Shown piece after piece: positions 1 through 5,946 of a stretch of DNA of 7,101 nucleotides. The DNA lies in the NCBI GenBank assembly GCA_041484135.1, contig JBGPHD010000157.1:1-7101 (forward strand), read 5' to 3'. Position 1 is the first letter of the stretch. Each line of letters begins with the position of its first letter. The notes under the pieces were generated by a model. That model was not told where the DNA came from, searched no databases, and saw only the letters and a program-made list of their open reading frames with translations. Both the position numbers and the translations under genes were made by a program. The stretch comes from JACORV01 sp041484135. Its GTDB lineage: Bacteria > Gemmatimonadota > Gemmatimonadetes > Gemmatimonadales > JACORV01.

Positions 1-92
1 GGGACATCCACGGCGAGCGAGCGAGCGGCGTCGAGGATGGTCGCCCCTTCAGCGACGGTGACTTGGCGTCCGTCTACGGTCAGCGTAGGCAT
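1..92 (-). CDS. N-terminus of a [2Fe-2S] ferredoxin-domain protein (NuoG / formate dehydrogenase alpha / HoxU type), partial
   Basis: Only the first 30 codons lie in the window; the gene runs off the left edge. Reading the minus strand from ATG at 92-90, the protein begins MPTLTVDGRQVTVAEGATIL and continues DAARSLAVDVP. A short beta strand, an xVDGRxVxVxEGxTILxAA turn and a following helix ending in a (I/V)P is the usual opening of the plant-type ferredoxin domain of NADH-quinone oxidoreductase subunit G, formate dehydrogenase alpha subunits and HoxU. In those families cysteine ligands for a [2Fe-2S] cluster follow shortly after, but here they would lie outside the window, so which family member this is cannot be told. 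No clear Shine-Dalgarno precedes the ATG. It is divergent from tldD across about 120 bp. The fold-level call is fairly secure; the enzyme identity is open. Confidence 0.72.
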   Translation of the reverse strand, partial: MPTLTVDGRQVTVAEGATILDAARSLAVDV

Positions 93-132
93 CGTTGACC
101 AAGCTATGCAGGGCGCGTGCCGAGCGCAAAAC

Positions 133-169
133 GGCGCCCCGCATCGGGATTGCGGCGCCGTCCGGCGCC
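133..169. repeat. Three GGCGCC palindromes in the divergent intergenic region
   Basis: The self-complementary hexamer GGCGCC occurs at 133-138, 154-159 and 164-169. The last two are separated by 4 bases (GTCC) and can fold into a 6-bp hairpin. They also sit within the spacer of the promoter candidate for tldD, a position where an operator could act. In such GC-rich DNA a hexamer of only G and C is not rare, so a regulatory role is inference. Confidence 0.3.
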
Positions 170-177
170 GGTACATT
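150..177 (+). promoter_or_regulatory. Candidate sigma70-type promoter for tldD-tldE
   Basis: A -35-like TTGCGG at 150-155 and a -10-like TACATT at 172-177 are separated by 16 bp, which would start transcription near 184 and leave a leader of about 30 nt before the GTG start. The -10 matches TATAAT at four of six positions and the -35 only in TTG. The hexamer pair resembles the better promoter at 3268-3295, which also begins TTGCG and has a 16-bp spacer. The call is weak but is the best placed candidate for this operon. Confidence 0.33.
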
Positions 178-202
178 CGCTGGGAAACGGCCATCCTCTC
201 AT

Positions 203-207
203 GGGAG
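203..207 (+). promoter_or_regulatory. Shine-Dalgarno deciding the tldD start
   Basis: GGGAG at 203-207 lies 8 nt before GTG at 216, an ideal distance. The upstream in-frame ATG at 201 overlaps this site and has no comparable SD of its own, and an earlier in-frame ATG at 117 would add an arginine-rich stretch that would push the Tat signal into the interior. The site therefore favours GTG 216. Confidence 0.55.
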
Positions 208-215
208 TGCCTCCT

Positions 216-1820
216 GTGTCGCTGACTCGTCGCGAATTCGTCAAACAGGCTGGGGCCGCGGCCGCGACCGCCGGCGTCGCCGGATCCCTCGGCACCGACC
301 TCGCCAGGGCGGCCGTGCCGCTCCCCCAGGCGGATGCATCGGTCCGGGAGTTGGCCCTTCTCGCGGTCGACGCGGCGCGGAGCGCCGGCGCGAGCTACGC
401 GGACGTCCGGGTCCACAACGTCCGCAACCAGATGGTGGCCACCCGCGAGCAGCGCGTCACCGCCCTCTCCGACGGCGAATCGTTCGGCTTCGGGGTCCGC
501 GTCCTGGTGAACGGGGCGTGGGGCTTCTCGGCCAGCAGTGACCTCTCGCGTCCCGAGGTCCAGCGGGTCGCCCGGGCCGCCGTGGCGCAGGCGCGCGCCA
601 ACCGCCGGGCCACACAGCGTCCCGTCGTGCTCGCCCCCTCGACCCCGGTGCCCGACGGCCGCTGGGCGAGCCCGATCCGGATCGACCCCTTCACCGTGCC
701 GATCGAGCAGAAGGTGGACGTGCTCCTGCGCGCCAACGCGGAGGCGCTCCGGGTGCGGGGCACCCGGTTCGTCAATTCCAACATGGCCTTCGTGCGGGAC
801 GAGCGGACCTACGCCAACACCGACGGGACCTTCACCGTCCAGTCCCTCTACCGGTCCAACCCGGGGATGAACGTCACCGCCGTCGCGCCCGACAACTCGG
901 ACTTCCAGAGCCGCGCCTCCGACGAGGTGCAGGCGATGGGGCTGGGGTACGAGCACATCGAGCAGAGCCGGTTCGTGGAGCAGGCGCCGCACTGGGCGGA
1001 GGAGGCGGTCCAGAAGCTCTCGGCCCGCACCGTGACGCCGGACCGCTACGACCTCATCCTCCATCCTACCCACCTCTGGCTCACCATCCACGAATCGGTG
1101 GCGCATCCCCTGGAGCTGGACCGGGCGCTCGGCTACGAGGCCAACTACGCGGGCACGAGCTTTGTCGCGCCGCCGGAGCGGATGATCAACCAGCTCCGGT
1201 ACGGCACCGACCTCATGAACATCCAGGCGGACCGACGGCAGACGGGCGCGCTCGCCACCATCGGCTGGGACGATGAAGGTGTCCCCGCGGACCAGTGGAT
1301 GCTGGTCCAGAACGGCATCGTGAAGGACTACCAGACCACGCGCGAGCAGGTGGCCTGGATCTCGAACCTCACGGGCGTCACGCATTCCCACGGCTGCTCG
1401 TACGCGCAGGGCTGGGACGACATTCAGTTCCAGCGGATGCCGAACGTCTCGCTGCTCCCGGGCGAGCGGGACCTCATGGCGGAGGACCTCATCGCCGCCA
1501 CCGACCGCGGCATCTACATCATCGGGCGGGGCGCGTACTCGATCGACCACCAGCGCTACAACTTCCAGTTCGGCGGGCAGGTCTTCTACGAGGTCCGCGG
1601 CGGGCGGATCACCGGGATGCTGAAGGACGTGACGTACCAGGCCCGGACGCCGGAGTTCTGGAACTCGATGGACATGATCGGCGGACAGCGGTCGTACTTC
1701 ATCGGCGGCTCGTTCAACGACGGCAAGGGCCAGCCGGGGCAGTCGAACGCGGTGAGCCACGGCTGCGTGCCGGCGCGCTTCCGCAACGTGAACGTGATCA
1801 ACACGGGGCGTGGCCTGTGA
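216..1820 (+). CDS. tldD: TldD metalloprotease subunit with Tat signal peptide
   Basis: Catalytic subunit of the TldD/TldE zinc protease family (PmbA/TldD), which in E. coli matures microcin B17 and degrades unfolded peptides. From GTG 216 it is 534 residues; the alternative start ATG 201 gives 539. Residues 2-13 (SLTRREFVKQAG) form a twin-arginine motif, followed by an alanine-rich h-region and a likely cleavage site after ARA at about 32. The metal motif HESVAH is at 292-297 (His292, Glu293, His297). The E. coli enzyme uses HExxxH plus a late cysteine. Here two SHGC motifs (Cys394 and Cys517) are candidates, and Cys517, 17 residues from the C-terminus, is the better placed. A TDRGIYI segment from Thr429 aligns with TDRGVLV in TldE, as expected for two subunits of common origin. 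Its stop overlaps the tldE start, so the two are translated together. Export to the periplasm is inferred from the Tat motif; the substrate is unknown. Confidence 0.92.
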   Translation: MSLTRREFVKQAGAAAATAGVAGSLGTDLARAAVPLPQADASVRELALLAVDAARSAGASYADVRVHNVRNQMVATREQRVTALSDGESFGFGVRVLVNGAWGFSASSDLSRPEVQRVARAAVAQARANRRATQRPVVLAPSTPVPDGRWASPIRIDPFTVPIEQKVDVLLRANAEALRVRGTRFVNSNMAFVRDERTYANTDGTFTVQSLYRSNPGMNVTAVAPDNSDFQSRASDEVQAMGLGYEHIEQSRFVEQAPHWAEEAVQKLSARTVTPDRYDLILHPTHLWLTIHESVAHPLELDRALGYEANYAGTSFVAPPERMINQLRYGTDLMNIQADRRQTGALATIGWDDEGVPADQWMLVQNGIVKDYQTTREQVAWISNLTGVTHSHGCSYAQGWDDIQFQRMPNVSLLPGERDLMAEDLIAATDRGIYIIGRGAYSIDHQRYNFQFGGQVFYEVRGGRITGMLKDVTYQARTPEFWNSMDMIGGQRSYFIGGSFNDGKGQPGQSNAVSHGCVPARFRNVNVINTGRGL

Positions 1821-3229
1821 GCATCCTGACGCGGGACGAGATGAAGGCGATCACCGACCGGGTGCTCGCGCTCTCCCATGCCGAGTCGTGCCGGGTGAGC
1901 GCCGGCTCGGGGCTGCAGGCCAACACGCGCTTCGCGGCCAACCAGTTCTCGACCGGCGGCGAGTCGGTGAACTCGACGGTCAACGTGCGCTCGACCTTCG
2001 GCCGGCGGAGCGCCTCGGCGGGGACGAACCTCCTTTCCGACGAGGGGCTGCGGCGGGTGGTGGAATCGTCGGAGGCGCTGGCGCGGCTCGCGCCGGAGGA
2101 CCCCGAGATGCTGCCGGAGCTGGACCCGCAGACCTATCGCGAGGTGCCGGCCTTCTTCGACAGCACGGCCGGTCTCGACGCCGCGGGCCGCGCCGAGGCG
2201 GCCATGGCGGTACTCGGCCCCGCGCGGCGGGAGAACCTCCAGGCGGCGGGGTTCCTGGAGCAGAACGCCGGCTCGTTCGCCGTGGCGAACAACCGCGGGC
2301 TCTTCGGCTACCACCGCTCCACGGCGTTCGTGTACACCACCACGGTCCGCACCGCGGACGGCACCGGCTCCGGCTGGGCGGGCACCTCGCATAACGACTG
2401 GGCGCAGGCCCATCCCGCCGACCTCGCCGCGACGGCGCTCCGCAAGGCGCGCGACTCGCGCAACCCGGTGGCCATCGAGCCCGGCCGCTACACCGTGATC
2501 CTCGAGCCCACGGCCGTGGCCAACCTCGTCCAGCTGATGGCGGGCGCGATGGGCGCGCGCCAGGCCGACGAGGGACGGTCGTTCTTCTCCAAGCGCGGGG
2601 GCGGGAACCGGATCGGCGAGCAAGTGGTGGATCCGCGCGTCACCATCGTCTCCGATCCGTGGGACCCGGACCTCCTCGCGGCGCCGTTCGCCGGGGACGG
2701 GCTGCCGCACGAGCGCGTGGTCTGGATCGAGAACGGCGTGCTGCGGAACCTGAACTACGACCGCTTCTGGGCGCAGCGCCAGAACGTCCGGCCGACCGGC
2801 GGCGGCTTTGGTGGCGGGTTCGGTGGTGGCGGCGGTGGTGGTGGTGGGGGAGGTGGAGGCGGAGGCGGGGGAGGCGGCGGCCTCAAGATGACGGGCGGCG
2901 ATGCGTCGCTCGACGACCTCATCCGCTCGACCGACCGGGGCGTCCTCGTCACCCGGTTCTGGTACATCCGCGCCCTCGACCCCCGAACGGTGCTCTACAC
3001 CGGCCTCACTCGCGACGGGACCTTCCTCATCGAGAACGGCCGGGTCACGCGCCCGGTCAAGAACTTCCGCTTCAACGAGAGTCCGGTGAACATGCTCTCG
3101 AACCTCGACATGCTCGGCCGGGCGGTGCGCGTCTCCGCCTCGGAGTCGGGCGACATCGGCGGCGCGATCGTCGTTCCGGCGATCAAGACGCACGATTTCA
3201 ACTTCCAGTCGGTGTCGGACGCGGTCTGA
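1817..3229 (+). CDS. tldE: TldE (PmbA) partner subunit of the TldD protease, with polyglycine insert
   Basis: Non-catalytic partner that forms the heterodimer with TldD. GTG at 1817 overlaps the tldD stop (GTGA, 4 bp), giving 470 residues, the usual size for the family. No HExxxH is present, as expected for TldE. The C-terminal half has the family pattern: RYTVILEPTAV near residue 230, TDRGVLVTRFWY from residue 372, a FLIENGRVTRPVKNFRFNES block ending at Ser422, then NMLSNLDMLG. The order IENGR-VT followed by a late DMLG parallels RGGRIT and DMIG in TldD. The N-terminus (MSILTRDEMKAITDRVLAL) is a plain amphipathic helix with no signal peptide, unlike its partner. Residues 328-355 are almost pure glycine, placed between the NLNYDRFWAQRQ segment and the next conserved block, so it is probably a surface loop and not a break in the fold. 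The reading frame continues cleanly on both sides of it. Confidence 0.92.
   Translation: MSILTRDEMKAITDRVLALSHAESCRVSAGSGLQANTRFAANQFSTGGESVNSTVNVRSTFGRRSASAGTNLLSDEGLRRVVESSEALARLAPEDPEMLPELDPQTYREVPAFFDSTAGLDAAGRAEAAMAVLGPARRENLQAAGFLEQNAGSFAVANNRGLFGYHRSTAFVYTTTVRTADGTGSGWAGTSHNDWAQAHPADLAATALRKARDSRNPVAIEPGRYTVILEPTAVANLVQLMAGAMGARQADEGRSFFSKRGGGNRIGEQVVDPRVTIVSDPWDPDLLAAPFAGDGLPHERVVWIENGVLRNLNYDRFWAQRQNVRPTGGGFGGGFGGGGGGGGGGGGGGGGGGGGLKMTGGDASLDDLIRSTDRGVLVTRFWYIRALDPRTVLYTGLTRDGTFLIENGRVTRPVKNFRFNESPVNMLSNLDMLGRAVRVSASESGDIGGAIVVPAIKTHDFNFQSVSDAV
2798..2881 (+). repeat. Polyglycine-coding tract inside tldE
   Basis: The tract encodes GGGF-GGGF followed by 20 uninterrupted glycines (residues 336-355). 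The 20 codons are a mixture of all four glycine codons (7 GGT, 7 GGC, 4 GGA, 2 GGG) in irregular order, so this is not a fresh trinucleotide expansion. The mix suggests that glycine itself is maintained, or that the expansion is old. The opposite strand reads as a long proline run, which is a shadow. Confidence 0.9.
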
Positions 3230-3267
3230 TCGGGGGGGCCCGGACGCAACTCGCGTGAGAAAAAGTA

Positions 3268-3295
3268 TTGCGCGTTTCAGCGAGTGTTATATATT
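3268..3295 (+). promoter_or_regulatory. Promoter of the lysine-rich micropeptide unit
   Basis: A -10 TATATT (3290-3295, five of six matches to TATAAT) lies 16 bp after a -35-like TTGCGC (3268-3273). An A-rich GAGAAAAAG stretch just upstream could act as an UP element. This is the most AT-rich island in the window, just after the tldE stop and before a gene with a strong ribosome binding site. Transcription would begin near 3302. The -35 is poor against TTGACA. Confidence 0.6.
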
Positions 3296-3371
3296 GGCGT
3301 CCAAGACGTTACGACCTCCTCGGAGGGAACTGGTTGGCAGGTTCGAGTCGAAAGTCGAAAAAGAGTAGTCC

Positions 3372-3412
3372 GACCGCGCGGGCGACGTACCTCGTCGCAT
3401 CGAGTCGCGGTC
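3372..3412 (+). other. Two-part RNA stem-loop in the leader
   Basis: The outer stem GACCGCG (3372-3378) pairs perfectly with CGCGGTC (3406-3412). The inner stem GCGACG (3382-3387) pairs perfectly with CGTCGC (3393-3398) around a TACCT loop. An asymmetric internal loop (3 nt against 7 nt) separates them. Thirteen base pairs in 41 nt, without U-run, suggest a folded leader element and not a terminator. Confidence 0.5.
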
Positions 3413-3502
3413 ACGGCGGTGTCTCCTCTCCGGTCGTTTCGCAACCCCACCAATTCGCATCGCATCGAGAGCCGGCGCTTCGCGCGCCCTGCTGAGTTGT
3501 AA

Positions 3503-3526
3503 CCGCCGTCCACTTCGGGCCGGCGG
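3503..3526 (+). other. Stem-loop just upstream of the micropeptide ribosome binding site
   Basis: CCGCCG (3503-3508) pairs with CGGCGG (3521-3526) around 12 nt, ending 17 nt before the AGGAGG. No T-run follows, so it is not an obvious terminator. It may insulate or stabilise the message near the start, or be part of a larger leader fold. Confidence 0.4.
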
Positions 3527-3543
3527 CATGTTCCACCGTTCTT

Positions 3544-3549
3544 AGGAGG
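3544..3549 (+). promoter_or_regulatory. Consensus Shine-Dalgarno of the micropeptide
   Basis: AGGAGG lies 7 nt before ATG 3557. It is the best ribosome binding site in the window, clearly stronger than those of the larger genes, and is the main reason to regard the 17-codon frame as translated. Confidence 0.8.
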
Positions 3550-3556
3550 CCTCATC

Positions 3557-3610
3557 ATGGCAGCCAAGAAGAAGAAGGCCGCGAAGAAGACGGCCAAGAA
3601 GAAGAAGTAG
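3557..3610 (+). CDS. 17-residue lysine-rich micropeptide (histone-H1-tail-like)
   Basis: The peptide is MAAKKKKAAKKTAKKKK: ten lysines, five alanines, one threonine and the initiator, with no acidic residue. Support for a real gene: a consensus AGGAGG 7 nt upstream, its own promoter, a hairpin terminator straight after the stop, an in-frame TAA at 3500-3502 with no other start codon after it, and all ten lysines encoded by AAG, matching the GC-ending codon habit of the region. The module GCC-(AAG)4 occurs twice (3563-3577 and 3593-3607). Composition matches the Lys/Ala tails of bacterial H1-like and extended HU proteins, which bind DNA or RNA through charge; here the tail stands alone with no folded domain. 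Nucleic-acid binding is inference. Alternatives are a leader peptide or an incidental frame in a regulatory RNA. No homologue is claimed. Confidence 0.62.
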   Translation: MAAKKKKAAKKTAKKKK

Positions 3611-3652
3611 CTGCACAGGGGCCGGCGAAGGTTGCCGGCCCCGCGCAGTTTC
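3611..3652 (+). terminator. Hairpin terminator after the micropeptide
   Basis: A perfect 9-bp stem, GGGGCCGGC (3618-3626) with GCCGGCCCC (3634-3642), closes a 7-nt loop. It is flanked by an outer CTGC (3611-3614)/GCAG (3645-3648) pairing and followed by TTTC. It begins directly after the TAG. The T-run is short for a classical intrinsic terminator, but the stem is very stable and its placement fits the end of a short transcript. Confidence 0.65.
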
Positions 3653-3748
3653 AGGAGCCGGGCCCGGAGAGACCGTTCGTCGCGCCGGGCCACCCGTTGG
3701 TCGCAATCCCACTCCCGCGCTCCCTCCGCCCGTACTCACCTTCCGCCC

Positions 3749-5938
3749 ATGCGACGCGCGCTTGTCTCATCCATGGTGGCGGTCCTGCTCCTCGCCGGCA
3801 CCGCCCGGGCCCAGACCGATTCGGGGTCCGCGGTGCGGGGCACGGTCCACGACGCGGCGGGCGCGCCGGTCGATGGCGTCAACGTCTTCCTCCTCGAGAC
3901 CCTGGAGGGCGCCCTCACCGGCGCCGACGGCCACTTCGCCTTCCGCACCGCGCACCGGGGCCCGGCCACCGTGATCGCGCGACGGATCGGCTTCGGCGAG
4001 GTCCGGCGCACGGTGACGCTGCCGCTCGCCGCCCCGCTGGAGCTCGCCTTGGCCTCGGCGGCGATCGTGCTTCCCGTGATCACCGCGCAGGCGGGACGCT
4101 ACACCGGGGGCGCCGAGGCGAGCGCGACCCTCAGCGCGCTGGAAGTGGTGACCACGCCGGGCGCCGCGGCGGACATCTACCGGGCGATCCAGACCTTCCC
4201 CGGCCTCCAGCAGGTGGACGAGGGCGCCGGCCTCTTCGTCCGCGGCGGCGACGTGGCCGAGACGAAGATCCTCGTCAACGACGCCGTGGTGCTCTCGCCC
4301 TACCGGAGCGAATCCCCCACCGGCGGGACCTTCGGCGCGTTCGACGCTTTCCAGGTGGAAGGGATCAGCTTCTCCTCGGGCGGCTTCGGCGCCCGCTACG
4401 GCGACGCGCTCTCCGGCGTGCTGGCGATGCAGACCCTCGGCCGCCCGCGAGCGCGGTCGGGCGGCGCCACCGTGAGCCTCGCGGCCGTCTCCGCCAACGT
4501 CGCGCTCCCGCTCCCCGACGGCTTCGGTGTGCGCGTCACCGGCACACGGAGCAGCACCCGGCTCCTCTTCGCCCTGAACGGCAGCACCCGGGACTTCACC
4601 CACGTCCCCGAGGGGCGGGACCTTTCCGGCAGTGCGACCTGGCACTACCGGCCGAACGGCGAGGTGCGGATCTACGGGCTGCACCAGCACAACACGCTCG
4701 GCGTGACCGTGGACCAGCCGAGCTTCACCGGCTCCTTCGAATCGGACGAGGCGCACGACTTCGCCGTCGCGACCCTGCGCGACGCGCTGGGCCCGGTCTC
4801 CCTCAACGGGTCCTTCGGGGCGGCGGGCACGACCCGCACCCAAGACCTGGGCGCCTTCCGTCTGGCGGTGGACGACCGGCAGCGGCAGGCCAACCTGCGG
4901 CTCGGCTGGACGCCGGCGGGGCGGCTGGCACTCACGGCGGGTGGCGAGGTCGAGCACCGCGAGTCGGGGTTCAGCGGAAGGAAGGCGCTCGATCCGTTCG
5001 ACCAGCGCCCCGGCGCGCCCAGCATCACGTTCGGCTCGACGACTCCCGGCACGCGGACGGCAGCCTTCGCCGAAGCCGACTGGCAGGCGCCGGGCCGGCT
5101 GCGCCTCACCGCCGGCGCGCGCACCGACCATTCGACGCTGACGCACGTCTCGACCGTCGATCCGCGCCTCGCGGCCGCGCTGGCCGTGGGCGGCTTCACC
5201 TTCACCGCGGCTTGGGGCGTCTATCACCAGGTCCCGTCCCCGGCCTTCTTCGAGCCCACCGTCGGCGACACCACGCTCGGGCCCGAGCGCGCGCGCCATG
5301 TCGTCCTCGGTGCCCAGACCGGCTCCCCCGACCGCTCGTTCTTCCGGATCGAGCTGTACGACAAACGCTACCGCGACCTCGCGCAGCAGGATCGGGCGCG
5401 GAACGTGGTCGCGGGCGGCACCGGGTTCGCCCGTGGCGCCGACCTCTTCGTCAAGCTGGTCGGGAACGGGTGGGGGACGAGGCTGGCATACAGCTACGTG
5501 GACACCCGACGCACCGACCCCGATGCGGGCGCGCTCGCCCGTTCGCCGTTCGACGTCACCCACACGCTGACCGCGCTGGCGGAGAAGACCTGGCGGAATC
5601 GCTGGCGCCTCTCGGTCGGGGCGCACTACGCCTCGGGCCGTCCCTTCACGCCGGTGGCGTCGGCGAGCTACGACTCGGCACAGACCGTCTGGGTCCCCGC
5701 GTACGGGGCGCCCATGTCCGAACGGACACCGGCCTTCGCCCGGATGGATGTCTCGGCGAGCTGGCTCCACCAGTTCTGGCCGAGGTCGGTGACCATCGTG
5801 TTCGTCTCCGTCAACAACGCGTTCGACCGGGCGAACGTGTTCTCGGTGCGGTACAACGCCGACTATACCGAGCGGATCCCGCTGCGGAGCCAGTTCAACC
5901 GTTCGTTCTACTTCGGCGTCTCGACCACCTGGATGTGA
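3749..5938 (+). CDS. TonB-dependent outer-membrane receptor with carboxypeptidase-regulatory-like N-domain
   Basis: Outer-membrane beta-barrel transporter of the TonB-dependent type, 729 residues from ATG 3749. Residues 1-21 are a Sec signal peptide (MRRALVSSMVAVLLLAG, cleavage after ARA before Gln22). Residues about 28-110 form a CarboxypepD_reg-like domain (GTVHDAAGAPVDGVNVFLLE, then GADGHFAFR and ARRIGFGEVRRTVTL). The plug spans about 130-230 with the signature LFVRGGD-ETKILVNDAVV at 162-181 and GGFGARYGDALSGVLAMQT at its end. The rest is barrel, with alternating patterns and a terminal strand RSFYFGVSTTWM ending near an aromatic, as outer-membrane barrels do. No TonB box could be picked out with confidence. 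No SD is visible before ATG 3749; an internal ATG at 3773 would cut into the signal peptide. The substrate cannot be inferred. The TPR gene follows after 8 bp in the same operon. Confidence 0.88.
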   Translation: MRRALVSSMVAVLLLAGTARAQTDSGSAVRGTVHDAAGAPVDGVNVFLLETLEGALTGADGHFAFRTAHRGPATVIARRIGFGEVRRTVTLPLAAPLELALASAAIVLPVITAQAGRYTGGAEASATLSALEVVTTPGAAADIYRAIQTFPGLQQVDEGAGLFVRGGDVAETKILVNDAVVLSPYRSESPTGGTFGAFDAFQVEGISFSSGGFGARYGDALSGVLAMQTLGRPRARSGGATVSLAAVSANVALPLPDGFGVRVTGTRSSTRLLFALNGSTRDFTHVPEGRDLSGSATWHYRPNGEVRIYGLHQHNTLGVTVDQPSFTGSFESDEAHDFAVATLRDALGPVSLNGSFGAAGTTRTQDLGAFRLAVDDRQRQANLRLGWTPAGRLALTAGGEVEHRESGFSGRKALDPFDQRPGAPSITFGSTTPGTRTAAFAEADWQAPGRLRLTAGARTDHSTLTHVSTVDPRLAAALAVGGFTFTAAWGVYHQVPSPAFFEPTVGDTTLGPERARHVVLGAQTGSPDRSFFRIELYDKRYRDLAQQDRARNVVAGGTGFARGADLFVKLVGNGWGTRLAYSYVDTRRTDPDAGALARSPFDVTHTLTALAEKTWRNRWRLSVGAHYASGRPFTPVASASYDSAQTVWVPAYGAPMSERTPAFARMDVSASWLHQFWPRSVTIVFVSVNNAFDRANVFSVRYNADYTERIPLRSQFNRSFYFGVSTTWM

Positions 5939-5946
5939 GGGACCTC

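Larger units (their letters stand above)
3302..3556 (+). promoter_or_regulatory. Long structured 5' leader of the micropeptide unit
   Basis: About 255 nt separate the predicted transcription start from the ATG at 3557, long for a 17-codon gene. Hairpins that can be drawn by eye are: CCTC/GAGG at 3315-3326; a two-part stem at 3372-3412; GGCGC/GCGCC at 3474-3488 with a TTCGC loop; and CCGCCG/CGGCGG at 3503-3526. CCTCCT at 3315-3320 is the exact reverse complement of the AGGAGG ribosome binding site at 3544-3549, and also pairs locally with GAGG at 3323-3326, so two exclusive folds are possible. A tandem heptamer GTCGAAA-GTCGAAA lies at 3347-3360. No known riboswitch, tRNA, tmRNA, 6S, SRP or RNase P signature was recognised. 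The leader could be regulatory, or the whole transcript could act as an RNA. Confidence 0.4.

Noticed and set aside
117..215. Earlier tldD starts at ATG 117 or ATG 201
   Set aside because: The 117 start adds an Arg/Pro-rich stretch that would bury the Tat signal and spans the promoter candidate. ATG 201 lacks an SD and overlaps the GGGAG that is ideally spaced for GTG 216, though 201 cannot be fully excluded.
2755..2967. Minus-strand frame with a long polyproline run
   Set aside because: Direct shadow of the polyglycine codons of tldE.
1586..3193. Long minus-strand open frame of 535 codons opposite tldE
   Set aside because: It contains a Thr/Pro-like run derived from the glycine tract and no motif; the plus strand encodes an unmistakable TldE.
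3338..3356. tRNA T-arm-like string GGTTCGAGTC in the leader
   Set aside because: The flanking bases do not form the 5-bp T-stem and no acceptor stem, anticodon arm or CCA was found.
3653..3748. Search for a promoter directly upstream of the TonB-dependent receptor
   Set aside because: TTGGTC at 3697-3702 has no -10 at workable distance and no SD precedes ATG 3749. A CCGGGCCCGG palindrome at 3658-3667 is too simple in this GC-rich context to call an operator. Transcription may depend on readthrough from the micropeptide unit or an unrecognised promoter.
3767..5770. Long minus-strand open frame of 667 codons opposite the receptor gene
   Set aside because: Arg/Gly/Glu-rich composition without recognisable domains; it mirrors high GC3 of the plus-strand gene, which has clear domain evidence.
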